Shown piece by piece: positions 51,846 to 59,440 of a DNA stretch of 64,000 nucleotides. Position 1 is the stretch's first letter, and each line of letters starts with the position of its first letter. The notes under the pieces were generated by a model. It was not told where the DNA came from. It did not search any database and saw only the letters and a program-made list of their open reading frames with translations. Position numbers and translations under genes: made by a program. Source of the DNA: Sphingomonas sp. (GTDB taxonomy: Bacteria > Pseudomonadota > Alphaproteobacteria > Sphingomonadales > Sphingomonadaceae); contig NZ_JANINP010000007.1 of NCBI RefSeq assembly GCF_024508665.1, positions 930,001 through 994,000 of the forward strand, given 5' to 3'.

Positions 51846-53203
51846 CCGTTACGATCAATCCCGCGACCGGCGAGACGATCGCCGAGTTTGCGCCGCACGA
51901 CGATCGCACGGTCGATGCCGCGCTCGACCGCGCGGCGGCGGCGCAGCGGGCGTGGCGCTGGACGTCGCATGACGAACGCCGGGCGTTGCTCCAGCGGCTG
52001 GCGGAAGGCTTCCGGCGCGAGCGCGATACGCTCGCCGCATTGATCACGCTGGAAATGGGCAAGCCGATCGCCGAGGCGCGCGCCGAGGTCGAGAAATGCG
52101 CGCTCAATTGCGATTTCTACGCCGATGCCGCCGCCGGCATGCTCGCTGATGCGCCGGTCGCGAGCGCGCCGGGCGCGTTCATTGCCTATGAGCCGCTGGG
52201 AGTCGTGCTCGCGATCATGCCGTGGAATTATCCGATCTGGCAGGTCGTGCGCTTCCTCGCGCCCGCCTTTGCCGCGGGTAATGGCGCGATCCTCAAACAC
52301 GCCGCCAACGTCCCGCAATGCGCGATGGCGATCGAGCGGATCGTCGCCGAAGCCGGCGCGCCCAAAGGGCTGTTCGCCAGCTTGCGCGTCGAGCCCGAGA
52401 CGGTCGCCCGCCTGATCGCCGACCCGCGCATCGCGGCGGTGACGCTGACCGGGTCGACCCAGGTGGGCATGATCGTCGCGGGCCAGGCGGGCCATGCACT
52501 CAAGAAGCAAGTGCTCGAATTGGGCGGGTCTGACCCGTTCGTCGTGCTCGCCGATGCCGATATCGAGCACGCCGCGGCGATGGCGGTGACCGCGCGCTTC
52601 ACCAATGCCGGGCAAAGCTGCGTCAACGCCAAGCGCTTCATCGTCGACCGGGCCGTGGCCGACGATTTCGTCGAGGCTTTCGCGGCCAAGGCGAGCGCCT
52701 TGGTCATGGGCGATCCGGCCGCGGGCAGCACGACGCTCGGCCCGCTGGCGCGCGCCAATCTGCGCACGGCGATCGCCGATCAGGTCGAGCGCAGCGTCGC
52801 GGCCGGCGCCCGCGCGGTGATCGGCGGCGCGGCGGGCGAGGGGGCGGGGTTTTTCTATCAGCCGACGATCCTCGACCAGGTCGTGCCGGGCATGGCCGCG
52901 TTCGACGAAGAGACGTTCGGACCCGCCGCCGCGATCATCCGCGCGCGCGATAGCGAGGAAGCGGTGGCGCTCGCCAATCGTACCGCATTCGGGCTCGGTG
53001 CCTCGATCTGGACGCGTGATACGCAGCGCGGGCTGGAGCTGGCGCGGCGGATTGATGCCGGCGCGGTGTTCGTCAACGCGATGGTCGCGTCCGACCCGCG
53101 CGTGCCGTTCGGCGGGATCAAGGCCTCGGGCTATGGCCGCGAGCTCGGCGACCTGGGCCTGCGCGAATTCACCAACGCCAAGACCATCCGGAGCGCCGCA
53201 TGA
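51842..53203 (+). CDS. NAD(P)-dependent aldehyde dehydrogenase, succinate-semialdehyde type
   Basis: 453 residues from GTG 51842. Catalytic residues are N129 ('IMPWNYP'), E226 ('LELGGSDP') and C260 ('NAGQSCVNAKRF'). The 'PLGVVLAIMPWNYPIWQV' and 'PFGGIKASGYGREL' segments fit the GabD/Sad group that oxidises succinate semialdehyde and similar C4-C5 semialdehydes. It is the third gene of a translationally coupled operon, with an ATGA link to the cupin at 53200. The true aldehyde is unknown. Confidence 0.88.
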   Translation: MTVTINPATGETIAEFAPHDDRTVDAALDRAAAAQRAWRWTSHDERRALLQRLAEGFRRERDTLAALITLEMGKPIAEARAEVEKCALNCDFYADAAAGMLADAPVASAPGAFIAYEPLGVVLAIMPWNYPIWQVVRFLAPAFAAGNGAILKHAANVPQCAMAIERIVAEAGAPKGLFASLRVEPETVARLIADPRIAAVTLTGSTQVGMIVAGQAGHALKKQVLELGGSDPFVVLADADIEHAAAMAVTARFTNAGQSCVNAKRFIVDRAVADDFVEAFAAKASALVMGDPAAGSTTLGPLARANLRTAIADQVERSVAAGARAVIGGAAGEGAGFFYQPTILDQVVPGMAAFDEETFGPAAAIIRARDSEEAVALANRTAFGLGASIWTRDTQRGLELARRIDAGAVFVNAMVASDPRVPFGGIKASGYGRELGDLGLREFTNAKTIRSAA

Positions 53204-53592
53204 CTCCGATCGTTCTCACGCCGGCCGGCCTGCCGGCCAAGGACCGCGGCGGCGGCATCGTCACCACGCCGCTCGTCACGGCCGGCCGCGGGTCGCGCGC
53301 GATGCTGACCGGGATAACGCGGATCGCACCGGGCGCCGCGGTGCCGCTCCACACGCATAATTGCGAGGAATGTGTCGTCGTGCTGTCCGGCAGCGGAGTG
53401 GCGCATATCGACGGCGTCGACCATCCGGTGTCGCCCAACGATACGAGCTGGATTCCGGCGGAGATCCCGCATTGCTTCCGTAACATTTCAGACAGCGAGG
53501 AGATGGCGATCTTCTGGACCTACGCCTCGATCGACGCGACGCGGACCATTGTCGCGACCGGGGTGACGACACGGATCGACGAGGAGAGGTAG
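53200..53592 (+). CDS. Cupin-domain protein
   Basis: 130 residues. The cupin motif 1 appears as 'VPLHTHNCEECVVVLSGSG' and motif 2 as 'WIPAEIPHCFRN', supplying the His/Glu metal ligands. Single-domain cupins of this size act as small dioxygenases, isomerases or sensors. It is the last gene of the PepSY-dehydrogenase operon; ATGA overlap with the aldehyde dehydrogenase. Its specific role is not known. Confidence 0.82.
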   Translation: MTPIVLTPAGLPAKDRGGGIVTTPLVTAGRGSRAMLTGITRIAPGAAVPLHTHNCEECVVVLSGSGVAHIDGVDHPVSPNDTSWIPAEIPHCFRNISDSEEMAIFWTYASIDATRTIVATGVTTRIDEER

Positions 53593-53615
53593 GGGCGCTC
53601 CCGCGACCTTTTTGC

Positions 53616-53724
53616 CCGTCACCCCCGCGAAAGCGGGGGCCCATCTCCCGGACGGGCACCAAAACTGCCGGCCGTGATGACGGCGAGCGTCGGAGATGGG
53701 CCCCCGCATTCGCGGGGGTGACGG
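53616..53724. repeat. Paired facing palindromes (BIME-like)
   Basis: CCCCCGC-GAAA-GCGGGGG followed by CCCATCTCC (53621-53648), and the mirror GGAGATGGG then CCCCCGCATTCGCGGGGG (53692-53718). The two units face each other across about 45 bases, between converging genes (cupin and Lrp-type). A terminator or mRNA-end role is likely. Confidence 0.65.
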
Positions 53725-53750
53725 GTTTGGGGCGAGGTGAATCCTGTCCC

Positions 53751-54170
53751 TCAAGCCGAGCTCAGCAACAAGCTCGTCTCGCTGTTCAGCACGCCGTCGA
53801 TCAGCCGCACTTCGCGCAGTACGCGGTCGAAATCGCCCAGGTTGTCGGCACGCAATTCGGCGATCAGGTCCCAGCCGCCATTGGTGGTGTGGAGCGTATG
53901 CAGCTCCGGGATTTCCTTCAGGTTGCGGATCACCGCGCTGGTCGCGCGTCCAGCCACTTCGATCATCATCACTGCGCGGATGCTCGACGTCTCGTCGCGC
54001 GCGCGGACGGTGAAGCCCAGGATCGTGCCGTTCTCCATCATCCGCGCCACGCGCTTCTCGGCGGTCGCGCGCGAGATGCCGATCCGCGCCGCGAGCTGCG
54101 CCATCGGTGCCCGGCCATCCTTGCGCAATTCGGCGATCAGTCGACGGTCGGTCGAGTCGAGCTCTTGCAT
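53751..54170 (-). CDS. Lrp/AsnC-family regulator
   Basis: 139 residues: an N-terminal HTH ('LDSTDRRLIAELRKDGRAPMAQLAARIGISRATAEKRV'-type pattern, about 3-45) and a C-terminal RAM domain (about 65-135, with 'GGWDLIAEL'). It is divergent from ornithine cyclodeaminase with 118 bp between the starts, the classic arrangement for an amino-acid-responsive activator. Ornithine, arginine or proline is the expected effector. TTTTGCAT and ATGCAA half-sites lie in the shared gap. Confidence 0.9.
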   Translation of the reverse strand: MQELDSTDRRLIAELRKDGRAPMAQLAARIGISRATAEKRVARMMENGTILGFTVRARDETSSIRAVMMIEVAGRATSAVIRNLKEIPELHTLHTTNGGWDLIAELRADNLGDFDRVLREVRLIDGVLNSETSLLLSSA

Positions 54171-54197
54171 GATCGAAATGCTCCTTGCGGCTGAGCA

Positions 54198-54237
54198 TTT
54201 TGCATCATCGTTGTATTTTTATCCAGCAGTAATGCAA
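54198..54237. promoter_or_regulatory. Candidate Lrp-type operator and promoter
   Basis: TTTTGCAT (54198) and ATGCAA (54232) are inverted half-sites flanking TTGTATTTTT (54211-54220) in the divergent gap. The position, 52-91 bp before the cyclodeaminase start, fits an activator site. Confidence 0.4.
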
Positions 54238-54288
54238 TTATGCGCGGCAGTCCGCCTGCCTAGCATTCCTCTTCGAAAGGATGAGGTC

Positions 54289-55350
54289 ATGCGCTTAGTC
54301 GAGGTAGGTCACGTGGTCGAACTGGTCCGGCGCAAGGGGTTGGGGAACCTGCTTCGCGAACTCGCCGATTATATCGCGGCGGATTATGGCCGCTGGCCCG
54401 AGTTCGACAAATCTCCGCGCTATGCCAGTCATTCGCCGGGCGGCGTGATCGAACTCATGCCGATCGCCGACCGACAGGATTTCGGCTTCAAATATGTCAA
54501 CGGCCATCCCGCCAACCAGGCGGCCGGGCTGCAGACGGTGACCGGGTTCGGCGTGCTGGCCGACGTCGCGACCGGTTATCCCCGGTTGATCGCGGAAATG
54601 ACGATCATGACCGCGCTGCGCACCGCGGCGATGTCGGCGCTGGCCGCGACTTATCTCGCCCGGCCCGGCGCGCGGACGATGGCGATCATCGGCCTGGGCG
54701 CACAGGCCGAATTCCAGGCCGAGGCCTTCCGCGCCTTGCTCGGCATCGACCGCCTGCGCATCTACGACGTCGATCCGGCCGCGACCGCGAAGTTCCGCGC
54801 CAACATGACCGGGCGCGATTTCGCCATCACCGTCGCACCGTCGGCGCAGGAAGCGGTCGAGGGCGCCGACATTGTCACCACGGTGACCGCGGACAAGAAG
54901 CGCGCGACGATCCTGTCGGACAACATGATCGGCTCAGGCGTGCACATCAATGCGGTGGGCGGCGATTGTCCGGGCAAGACCGAATTGCAGGAGGCTATCC
55001 TCGACCGGGCTAGCGTGTTCGTCGAATATCTGCCCCAGACGCGGATCGAAGGCGAAATCCAGCAGAAGCCGGCCGACTTTCCGGCGACCGAATTGTGGCG
55101 AGTCATCGCCGGCGAAACGCCGGGCCGCGCGCATCGCGACGAGATCACCCTGTTCGACTCGGTCGGCTTCGCGATCGAGGACTTCTCGGCGCTGCGTTAT
55201 CTCGACGACGTGGTGGGCGAAGCGGGTCTCTACACCACGATCGATCTGCTCGCGCGGCCGAGCGATCCGCGCGACCTGTTCGGCGTGCTTGCCGGATCGG
55301 GATCGGCGATTGCGCACAAAACCGACGTCCTACTCGCTCGGCGAGCTTGA
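54289..55350 (+). CDS. ocd: Ornithine cyclodeaminase (copy 3 of the OCD family)
   Basis: 353 residues from ATG 54289, with AAGGATGAGG just upstream; a much longer in-frame reading from 53737 is rejected. The signature 'HINAVGGDCPGKTELQ', 'VFVEYLPQTRIEGEIQQ' and 'VTADKKRATI' match true ornithine cyclodeaminases, which convert L-ornithine to L-proline and ammonia with bound NAD. The Rossmann motif is 'IIGLGAQAEFQAEAF'. It is activated, most likely, by the divergent Lrp-type protein. It provides a second route to proline beside the hydroxyproline pair at 42-44 kb. Confidence 0.9.
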   Translation: MRLVEVGHVVELVRRKGLGNLLRELADYIAADYGRWPEFDKSPRYASHSPGGVIELMPIADRQDFGFKYVNGHPANQAAGLQTVTGFGVLADVATGYPRLIAEMTIMTALRTAAMSALAATYLARPGARTMAIIGLGAQAEFQAEAFRALLGIDRLRIYDVDPAATAKFRANMTGRDFAITVAPSAQEAVEGADIVTTVTADKKRATILSDNMIGSGVHINAVGGDCPGKTELQEAILDRASVFVEYLPQTRIEGEIQQKPADFPATELWRVIAGETPGRAHRDEITLFDSVGFAIEDFSALRYLDDVVGEAGLYTTIDLLARPSDPRDLFGVLAGSGSAIAHKTDVLLARRA

Positions 55351-55406
55351 GTTCCCTGCTGCAACCCGAAAATTACGTCCGCGACCGTCCCATTCGCGGA
55401 CAGTGG

Positions 55407-55420
55407 TTAACCATTCTTAA
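55407..55420. promoter_or_regulatory. CtrA-like box upstream of a small ORF
   Basis: TTAACCATTCTTAA contains the TTAACCAT half-site and a second TTAA. The spacing is 6 rather than the usual 7, so the match is imperfect. It lies 40 bp before the small gene at 55460; another TTAAC follows at 55447. Confidence 0.35.
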
Positions 55421-55459
55421 CGATGGCCGAAATCGTAAACGGCGCGTTAACTACTGGCC

Positions 55460-55624
55460 ATGCCAGGGTATCTCCAACTCGCCCCACGAGGGGCCAGCCA
55501 CCCTTTCCGCCGCCGGCTCGGGCTCGACGGAACAGTCCGGCGACGCAATGACGACGGCGACCTGAAGCTCTTCGTGATGAGCTTCACCGCCTTCTTCATC
55601 TGCATCTACACGCTCATTCTCTGA
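55460..55624 (+). CDS. Small single-helix membrane protein
   Basis: 54 residues from ATG 55460. A basic N-terminal part ('APRGASHPFRRRLGLDGTVRRRNDDG') leads into a C-terminal helix 'LKLFVMSFTAFFICIYTLIL' that ends at the stop. The tail-anchored form (basic head, one helix at the extreme C-terminus) is typical of small membrane proteins. It is supported by a preceding CtrA-like box and a large terminator-like stem just after it (55661). The ribosome site is weak, so the start could differ. Confidence 0.5.
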   Translation: MPGYLQLAPRGASHPFRRRLGLDGTVRRRNDDGDLKLFVMSFTAFFICIYTLIL

Positions 55625-55660
55625 TCCGCACCGCGAGCGCGAGGCTGTCTGCTAGACTCT

Positions 55661-55779
55661 GTTTCAGCAACGCTGAAACGGTTGCGGCACCGGCCCGCTC
55701 CCCCACCCGGCCGCCCAACAGGGTATGTTATGGGCGGCCGGTTGGGGGAGCGGGCCGGTGCCGATTCAGCGAAGCTGAA
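55661..55779. terminator. Large bidirectional hairpin flanked by two small hairpins
   Basis: Arms 55685-55717 and 55731-55763 pair over 33 bp with one mismatch around a 13-base loop. On either side lie GTTTCAGC-AAC-GCTGAAAC (55661-55679) and TTCAGC-GAA-GCTGAA (55765-55779). It separates the converging small ORF and LplT-like gene and would stop transcription in both directions. Confidence 0.75.
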
Positions 55780-55787
55780 AAACGACC

Positions 55788-57074
55788 CTAGTCGCAGGCC
55801 TTGTGCAGCTTCTGCGCGAGCCAGGCCGACACAGGACACATCGCGGCCACGACGAACAGCATGTTGGTCGGGGTCACGCCGGCATGCGACAGCGCGGTGA
55901 CCATCGCCGCGCCGATCGCCATCGATCCCGAATTGACGACATTGTTGGCGGCGACCGTCCGTGACGTCTCGTCCTTGGTCACCGTCGTCGTCAGGAAGGC
56001 GTAGAGCGGCACCACGAACATCCCGCCGAAGATCGCGATCCCCATCAGCGCGCCGATCACCAGCAGCGCGCGCGGCATGGCGATGAATTCGAGCCAGCCA
56101 TAATAATGGCCGACCGCGGGCGGCCACGTCTTGCACAGGATCGAGAACAAAACGACGAACGCGCCCATGATCAGCACCGAAGCGGGGCCGTATTTAGCCG
56201 AGGTATGGCCCTTGAGCAGCGAGTTGATCGCAACCGACCCGATCGCAATGCCGATCGAGAAGAGAGCGGTCAGCAAGGTGGCGACATGCTTGTCGGCGGT
56301 CAGCACATTCTTGGCCAGCGGCGTGAAGATGATGATCAGCACCGCGCCCATCGTCCAGAAGAAGCTGATCGCGCAGATCGCCAGGAACAGGCGGGGAATG
56401 TGCATCGTCCCGCTGATCAGCCGCCACGAGGCGGTGAAGGGGTTGTAATTGATCTTGAGCTCGGGACCGACGCGCGGCGCCGGCGGAACCCGCCGTCCGG
56501 CGAACCAGCCGATCGCCGCGACGACCAATGTGCCGATGACGGCATGCTCCACCTTCATGAAGCCGGCGAGCACGGTCCCGAGCAGGATCGCGAGATAGGT
56601 CGCCGATTCGACCAGCCCGGTACCACCCAGCACCTCATCCTCGTCGAGATGCTGCGGCAGGATCGCGTATTTGATCGGACCGAAAAAGGTCGAATGGATG
56701 CCGAGCGCCAGCACCGCGGTCAGCATCGATGCCATGCCGATCGTGGTATAGCCCGCCTTAGCGAGCAGCAGCCCGGCGCCGCCGACCAACATGATGACGA
56801 TTTCCGCGGTCTTGACGATGCGGATGATCTTGCTCTTGTCGTTGGCGTCGGCGAGCTGTCCGGCCAGCGCGGACAGCAGAAAGAACGGTATGATGCTGAT
56901 CGCGGTGGCCAGCGCGGTGAAGCTCTGTTCGTACTGTGGGTTGTTGTAAATCTGATAAACCACGACGATGACCATCGCCTGTTTGAACAGATTGTCGTTG
57001 AAGGCACCGAGGAACTGCGTGACGAACAGCGGCAGGAATCGGCGCTCCTTCAACAAGCCGAGCGCACTATGCAT
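55788..57074 (-). CDS. LplT-like MFS carrier (lysophospholipid type)
   Basis: 428 residues, about twelve helices. 'RFLPLFVTQFLGAFNDNLFKQA' at the N-terminus and 'HSTFFGPIKYAILPQHL' are hallmarks of LplT and of the carrier domain of Aas-type fusions, which flip lysophospholipids inward for re-acylation. No acyltransferase domain or gene is attached here, so either a partner lies elsewhere or the cargo differs. It is divergent from pgsA, a phospholipid gene, which supports a lipid role. Confidence 0.82.
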   Translation of the reverse strand: MHSALGLLKERRFLPLFVTQFLGAFNDNLFKQAMVIVVVYQIYNNPQYEQSFTALATAISIIPFFLLSALAGQLADANDKSKIIRIVKTAEIVIMLVGGAGLLLAKAGYTTIGMASMLTAVLALGIHSTFFGPIKYAILPQHLDEDEVLGGTGLVESATYLAILLGTVLAGFMKVEHAVIGTLVVAAIGWFAGRRVPPAPRVGPELKINYNPFTASWRLISGTMHIPRLFLAICAISFFWTMGAVLIIIFTPLAKNVLTADKHVATLLTALFSIGIAIGSVAINSLLKGHTSAKYGPASVLIMGAFVVLFSILCKTWPPAVGHYYGWLEFIAMPRALLVIGALMGIAIFGGMFVVPLYAFLTTTVTKDETSRTVAANNVVNSGSMAIGAAMVTALSHAGVTPTNMLFVVAAMCPVSAWLAQKLHKACD

Positions 57075-57227
57075 TACGAGTTTGGGGCCCCGTCGTGGCG
57101 AAAGAAGCCGGTCCCTTAGCCGAGCGGCATAGGCAGCGACAATCGTTCAATTGGTAAATGTGGTTTGGCGCGGGGCACTTTTGGCCGACATTGCCGGTTG
57201 AGCCTACACGCCTTAGGACGTGCGAAC

Positions 57228-57779
57228 ATGTGGACGCTGCCCAACATCCTGACCCTGTCGCGCATCCTCGGCGTGCCGCTGCTCGTCGCTTTCTTGTGGT
57301 GGCCGGGCTGGGAGCTCGGCTACGCGTTCGCCTTCGTCCTCTACGCGCTGATCGCGTTGACCGATTATCTCGACGGCTATCTCGCCCGTGCCCAGGGGAC
57401 GGTGTCGAAGCTCGGCATTTTCCTCGATCCGATCGCCGACAAGATCATGGTCGCCGCGGTCATCCTGATGCTGGTGGCGACTCGCGACATCGGCGGATGG
57501 CATGTGATCGCCGCGATCATCATCCTGGTGCGCGAAATCATGGTGTCGGGATTGCGCGAGTTCCTCGGCGGGCTGCAGGTTTCGGTCCCGGTGTCGCAAC
57601 TCGCCAAATGGAAGACGACGCTCCAGCTCGTCGCGCTCGGCGCGATGATCCTGGCGGGTGCGCTCCCGGCTTGGCCGATCGTCCACAGCATCGGACTGGT
57701 CGCTTTGTGGGGCGCCGCCGCGCTCACCATGGTCACCGGGTGGGACTATCTGCGCGTCGGCCTGAAGCACATGGACTGA
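57228..57779 (+). CDS. pgsA: CDP-diacylglycerol--glycerol-3-phosphate 3-phosphatidyltransferase
   Basis: 183 residues from ATG 57228 (upstream in-frame starts from 57165 lack a site). The CDP-alcohol phosphotransferase motif D-G-x2-A-R-x8-G-x3-D-x3-D is complete in 'DYLDGYLARAQGTVSKLGIF' plus 'LDPIADKIM'. It makes phosphatidylglycerol-phosphate in the inner membrane (about five helices), a step needed for phosphatidylglycerol and cardiolipin. The stop overlaps the moaD start as TGATG. Confidence 0.93.
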   Translation: MWTLPNILTLSRILGVPLLVAFLWWPGWELGYAFAFVLYALIALTDYLDGYLARAQGTVSKLGIFLDPIADKIMVAAVILMLVATRDIGGWHVIAAIIILVREIMVSGLREFLGGLQVSVPVSQLAKWKTTLQLVALGAMILAGALPAWPIVHSIGLVALWGAAALTMVTGWDYLRVGLKHMD

Positions 57780-58033
57780 TGATCGACCTGCTCTATTTCG
57801 CGTGGGTGCGCGAAAGCATCGGCCTGGGCCAGGAACGCGTGGCGCCGCCGGACGACGTCGCCGACGTTGCCGGCTTGATCGACTGGCTCGCGATGCGAGG
57901 CGGCGGTTATGCCGAGGCGCTGGGCGACAAGGCCAGGCTGAGGGCGGCGGTCGACCAGCTGTTCGTGCCGCTCGACACGTCGATCGCGGGCGCACGCGAG
58001 ATCGCGCTGTTTCCGCCGGTGACCGGCGGATGA
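57779..58033 (+). CDS. moaD: Molybdopterin synthase small subunit
   Basis: 84 residues with the ubiquitin-like fold and the essential C-terminal Gly-Gly ('FPPVTGG'), which is thiocarboxylated to donate sulfur to precursor Z. Start 57779 overlaps the pgsA stop by one base. It acts with MoaE, encoded next (ATGA overlap at 58030), in molybdenum-cofactor synthesis. Confidence 0.92.
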   Translation: MIDLLYFAWVRESIGLGQERVAPPDDVADVAGLIDWLAMRGGGYAEALGDKARLRAAVDQLFVPLDTSIAGAREIALFPPVTGG

Positions 58034-58473
58034 TCCGGGTGCTGGTTACCGAAGTGGCGATCGACGTGGCCGCCGAGCTGGACGTGCTCGAACGCGCCGG
58101 CGGCGGCGCGGTCGCGACCTTCACCGGACTGGTGCGGGACGACGACGGGGTGGAGGAACTGTTCCTCGAACATTATCCCGTCGCCACCGAAAAGGCGCTG
58201 GGCGACCTGGCGGTGGAAGCCGCCCAACGCTGGTCGCTGGCGGCGGCGACCGTGATCCACCGCGTCGGCGCGATGAAGCCCGGCGAGCGCATCGTCCTTG
58301 TCGGCGCAGCGGCAGCCCATCGCGCCGCGGCGCTGGAGGCGTGCGCCTTTCTGATCGATCGGCTCAAGACCGACGCGCCGTTCTGGAAGCGAGAGACGCG
58401 CGGGCAAGACGCGCGCTGGGTCGGCGAGCGCGAAAGCGATCGCGACGCAGCAGATCGCTGGAAGCGGTCATAA
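58030..58473 (+). CDS. moaE: Molybdopterin synthase large subunit
   Basis: 147 residues. 'GGGAVATFTGLVRDDD', 'LEHYPVATEKAL' and the catalytic-lysine region 'LKTDAPFWKRE' are diagnostic of MoaE, the subunit that adds dithiolene sulfur to precursor Z using thiocarboxylated MoaD. ATGA overlap with moaD. A palindromic element follows at 58512. Confidence 0.93.
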   Translation: MIRVLVTEVAIDVAAELDVLERAGGGAVATFTGLVRDDDGVEELFLEHYPVATEKALGDLAVEAAQRWSLAAATVIHRVGAMKPGERIVLVGAAAAHRAAALEACAFLIDRLKTDAPFWKRETRGQDARWVGERESDRDAADRWKRS

Positions 58474-58511
58474 CTGCGCCGCTCGGAGATATGTCCAGAC
58501 CATTCCTTCCG

Positions 58512-58619
58512 CGTCATGCCGGACTTGTTCCGGCATCCAACCAACCGCACCGGAATCCTTAGAATATCTGGCTTTTCCGCTGCCGCCCGTTGGACCCCGG
58601 AACAAGTCCGGGGTGACGG
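58512..58619. repeat. Two-unit palindromic element, copy in orientation 2
   Basis: Unit 1 (58512-58541) has GCCGGAC-TTGTT-CCGGC; unit 2 (58589-58619) has CCCCGGAACAAGTCCGGGG. Read on the minus strand this is the same element as at 41868-41974, including a similar spacer (starts CCAACGGG, ends GCGGTTGG). It lies after moaE. Confidence 0.75.
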
Positions 58620-58713
58620 AAGGCAACGACGAGAGCCTTACCACCACCCCGGTCATGTGCGATGGCCCCGTTCCTGGCGGGAGGGGGTTGGTTGAAAGTC
58701 GCTTGCGCAGCCG

Positions 58714-59343
58714 TCAGTTCAGCTTGGGCAGCAGCACGCCGTTGACCACGTGGACAATGCCGTTCGACTGATGGACGTCGGGCGTCTCCAGATAGCTGAC
58801 ATTGCCGTTGACGCTGGTCAGCGTGACGATGTTGTTGCCGGTGATCGTCACCTTGAGCGGCTGGCCGGCGACGGTGGTCAACGTGGCGGTGCCGTTGCCG
58901 GCGGTGATCTGTGCCTTCAACTGCGCGAAATCGATCGTGCCGGGGACGACGTGATAGGTCAGCACCTTGGCCAGCAGCGCCTTGTTCTCGGGCTTCATCA
59001 GCTGCGCGAGCGTGTCGGGCGGCAGCCGCGTGAAGGCGTCGTTGGTCGGCGCGAACACGGTGTACGGGCCTGGGCCCGACAAGGTGGCGGTCAAATCCGC
59101 GGCGGTAATCGCCTTGACCAGGGTCGAGAGATTGGGCGCCGCGGAGGCATTGGCGACGATCGTCTTGCTGGCATCCATCGCCGCGCCGCCGACCGACGGA
59201 TTGGGAGCGGTCACAGCGGCGGAGGCAGGAGCGGCGGTCTGTGGGGCGGGCCCGGCCGGCGGCGCGGCGGGCGTGGTCTGCGCAAGGGCGGGAAGGGCAA
59301 GGACCGGCGCGAGAGCAAGTGCCGGGATACGTAACAGCCTCAT
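58714..59343 (-). CDS. Secreted fasciclin-domain protein
   Basis: 209 residues with a Sec signal (ends PALAQ), a Pro/Ala-rich linker, and one FAS1 domain: H1 'GPYTVFAPTNDAFTRLP' and H2-like 'KVLTYHVVPG', ending 'GIVHVVNGVLLP'. FAS1 proteins mediate surface or matrix adhesion. It stands alone, converging on moaE across the palindromic element. Confidence 0.9.
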   Translation of the reverse strand: MRLLRIPALALAPVLALPALAQTTPAAPPAGPAPQTAAPASAAVTAPNPSVGGAAMDASKTIVANASAAPNLSTLVKAITAADLTATLSGPGPYTVFAPTNDAFTRLPPDTLAQLMKPENKALLAKVLTYHVVPGTIDFAQLKAQITAGNGTATLTTVAGQPLKVTITGNNIVTLTSVNGNVSYLETPDVHQSNGIVHVVNGVLLPKLN

Positions 59344-59440
59344 TCTATGAGCATCCTTTCATCGGTGCACCCGTCCCGGGTGTCCTAAAGGATACGCTCG
59401 GATGGCCGGTAGGTTTCCCTTCGCCCGACGCGGAAAAGCG

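Noticed and set aside
53737..54288. In-frame upstream extension of ornithine cyclodeaminase
   Set aside because: It overlaps the Lrp-type gene on the other strand and the promoter region; the ribosome site supports ATG 54289.
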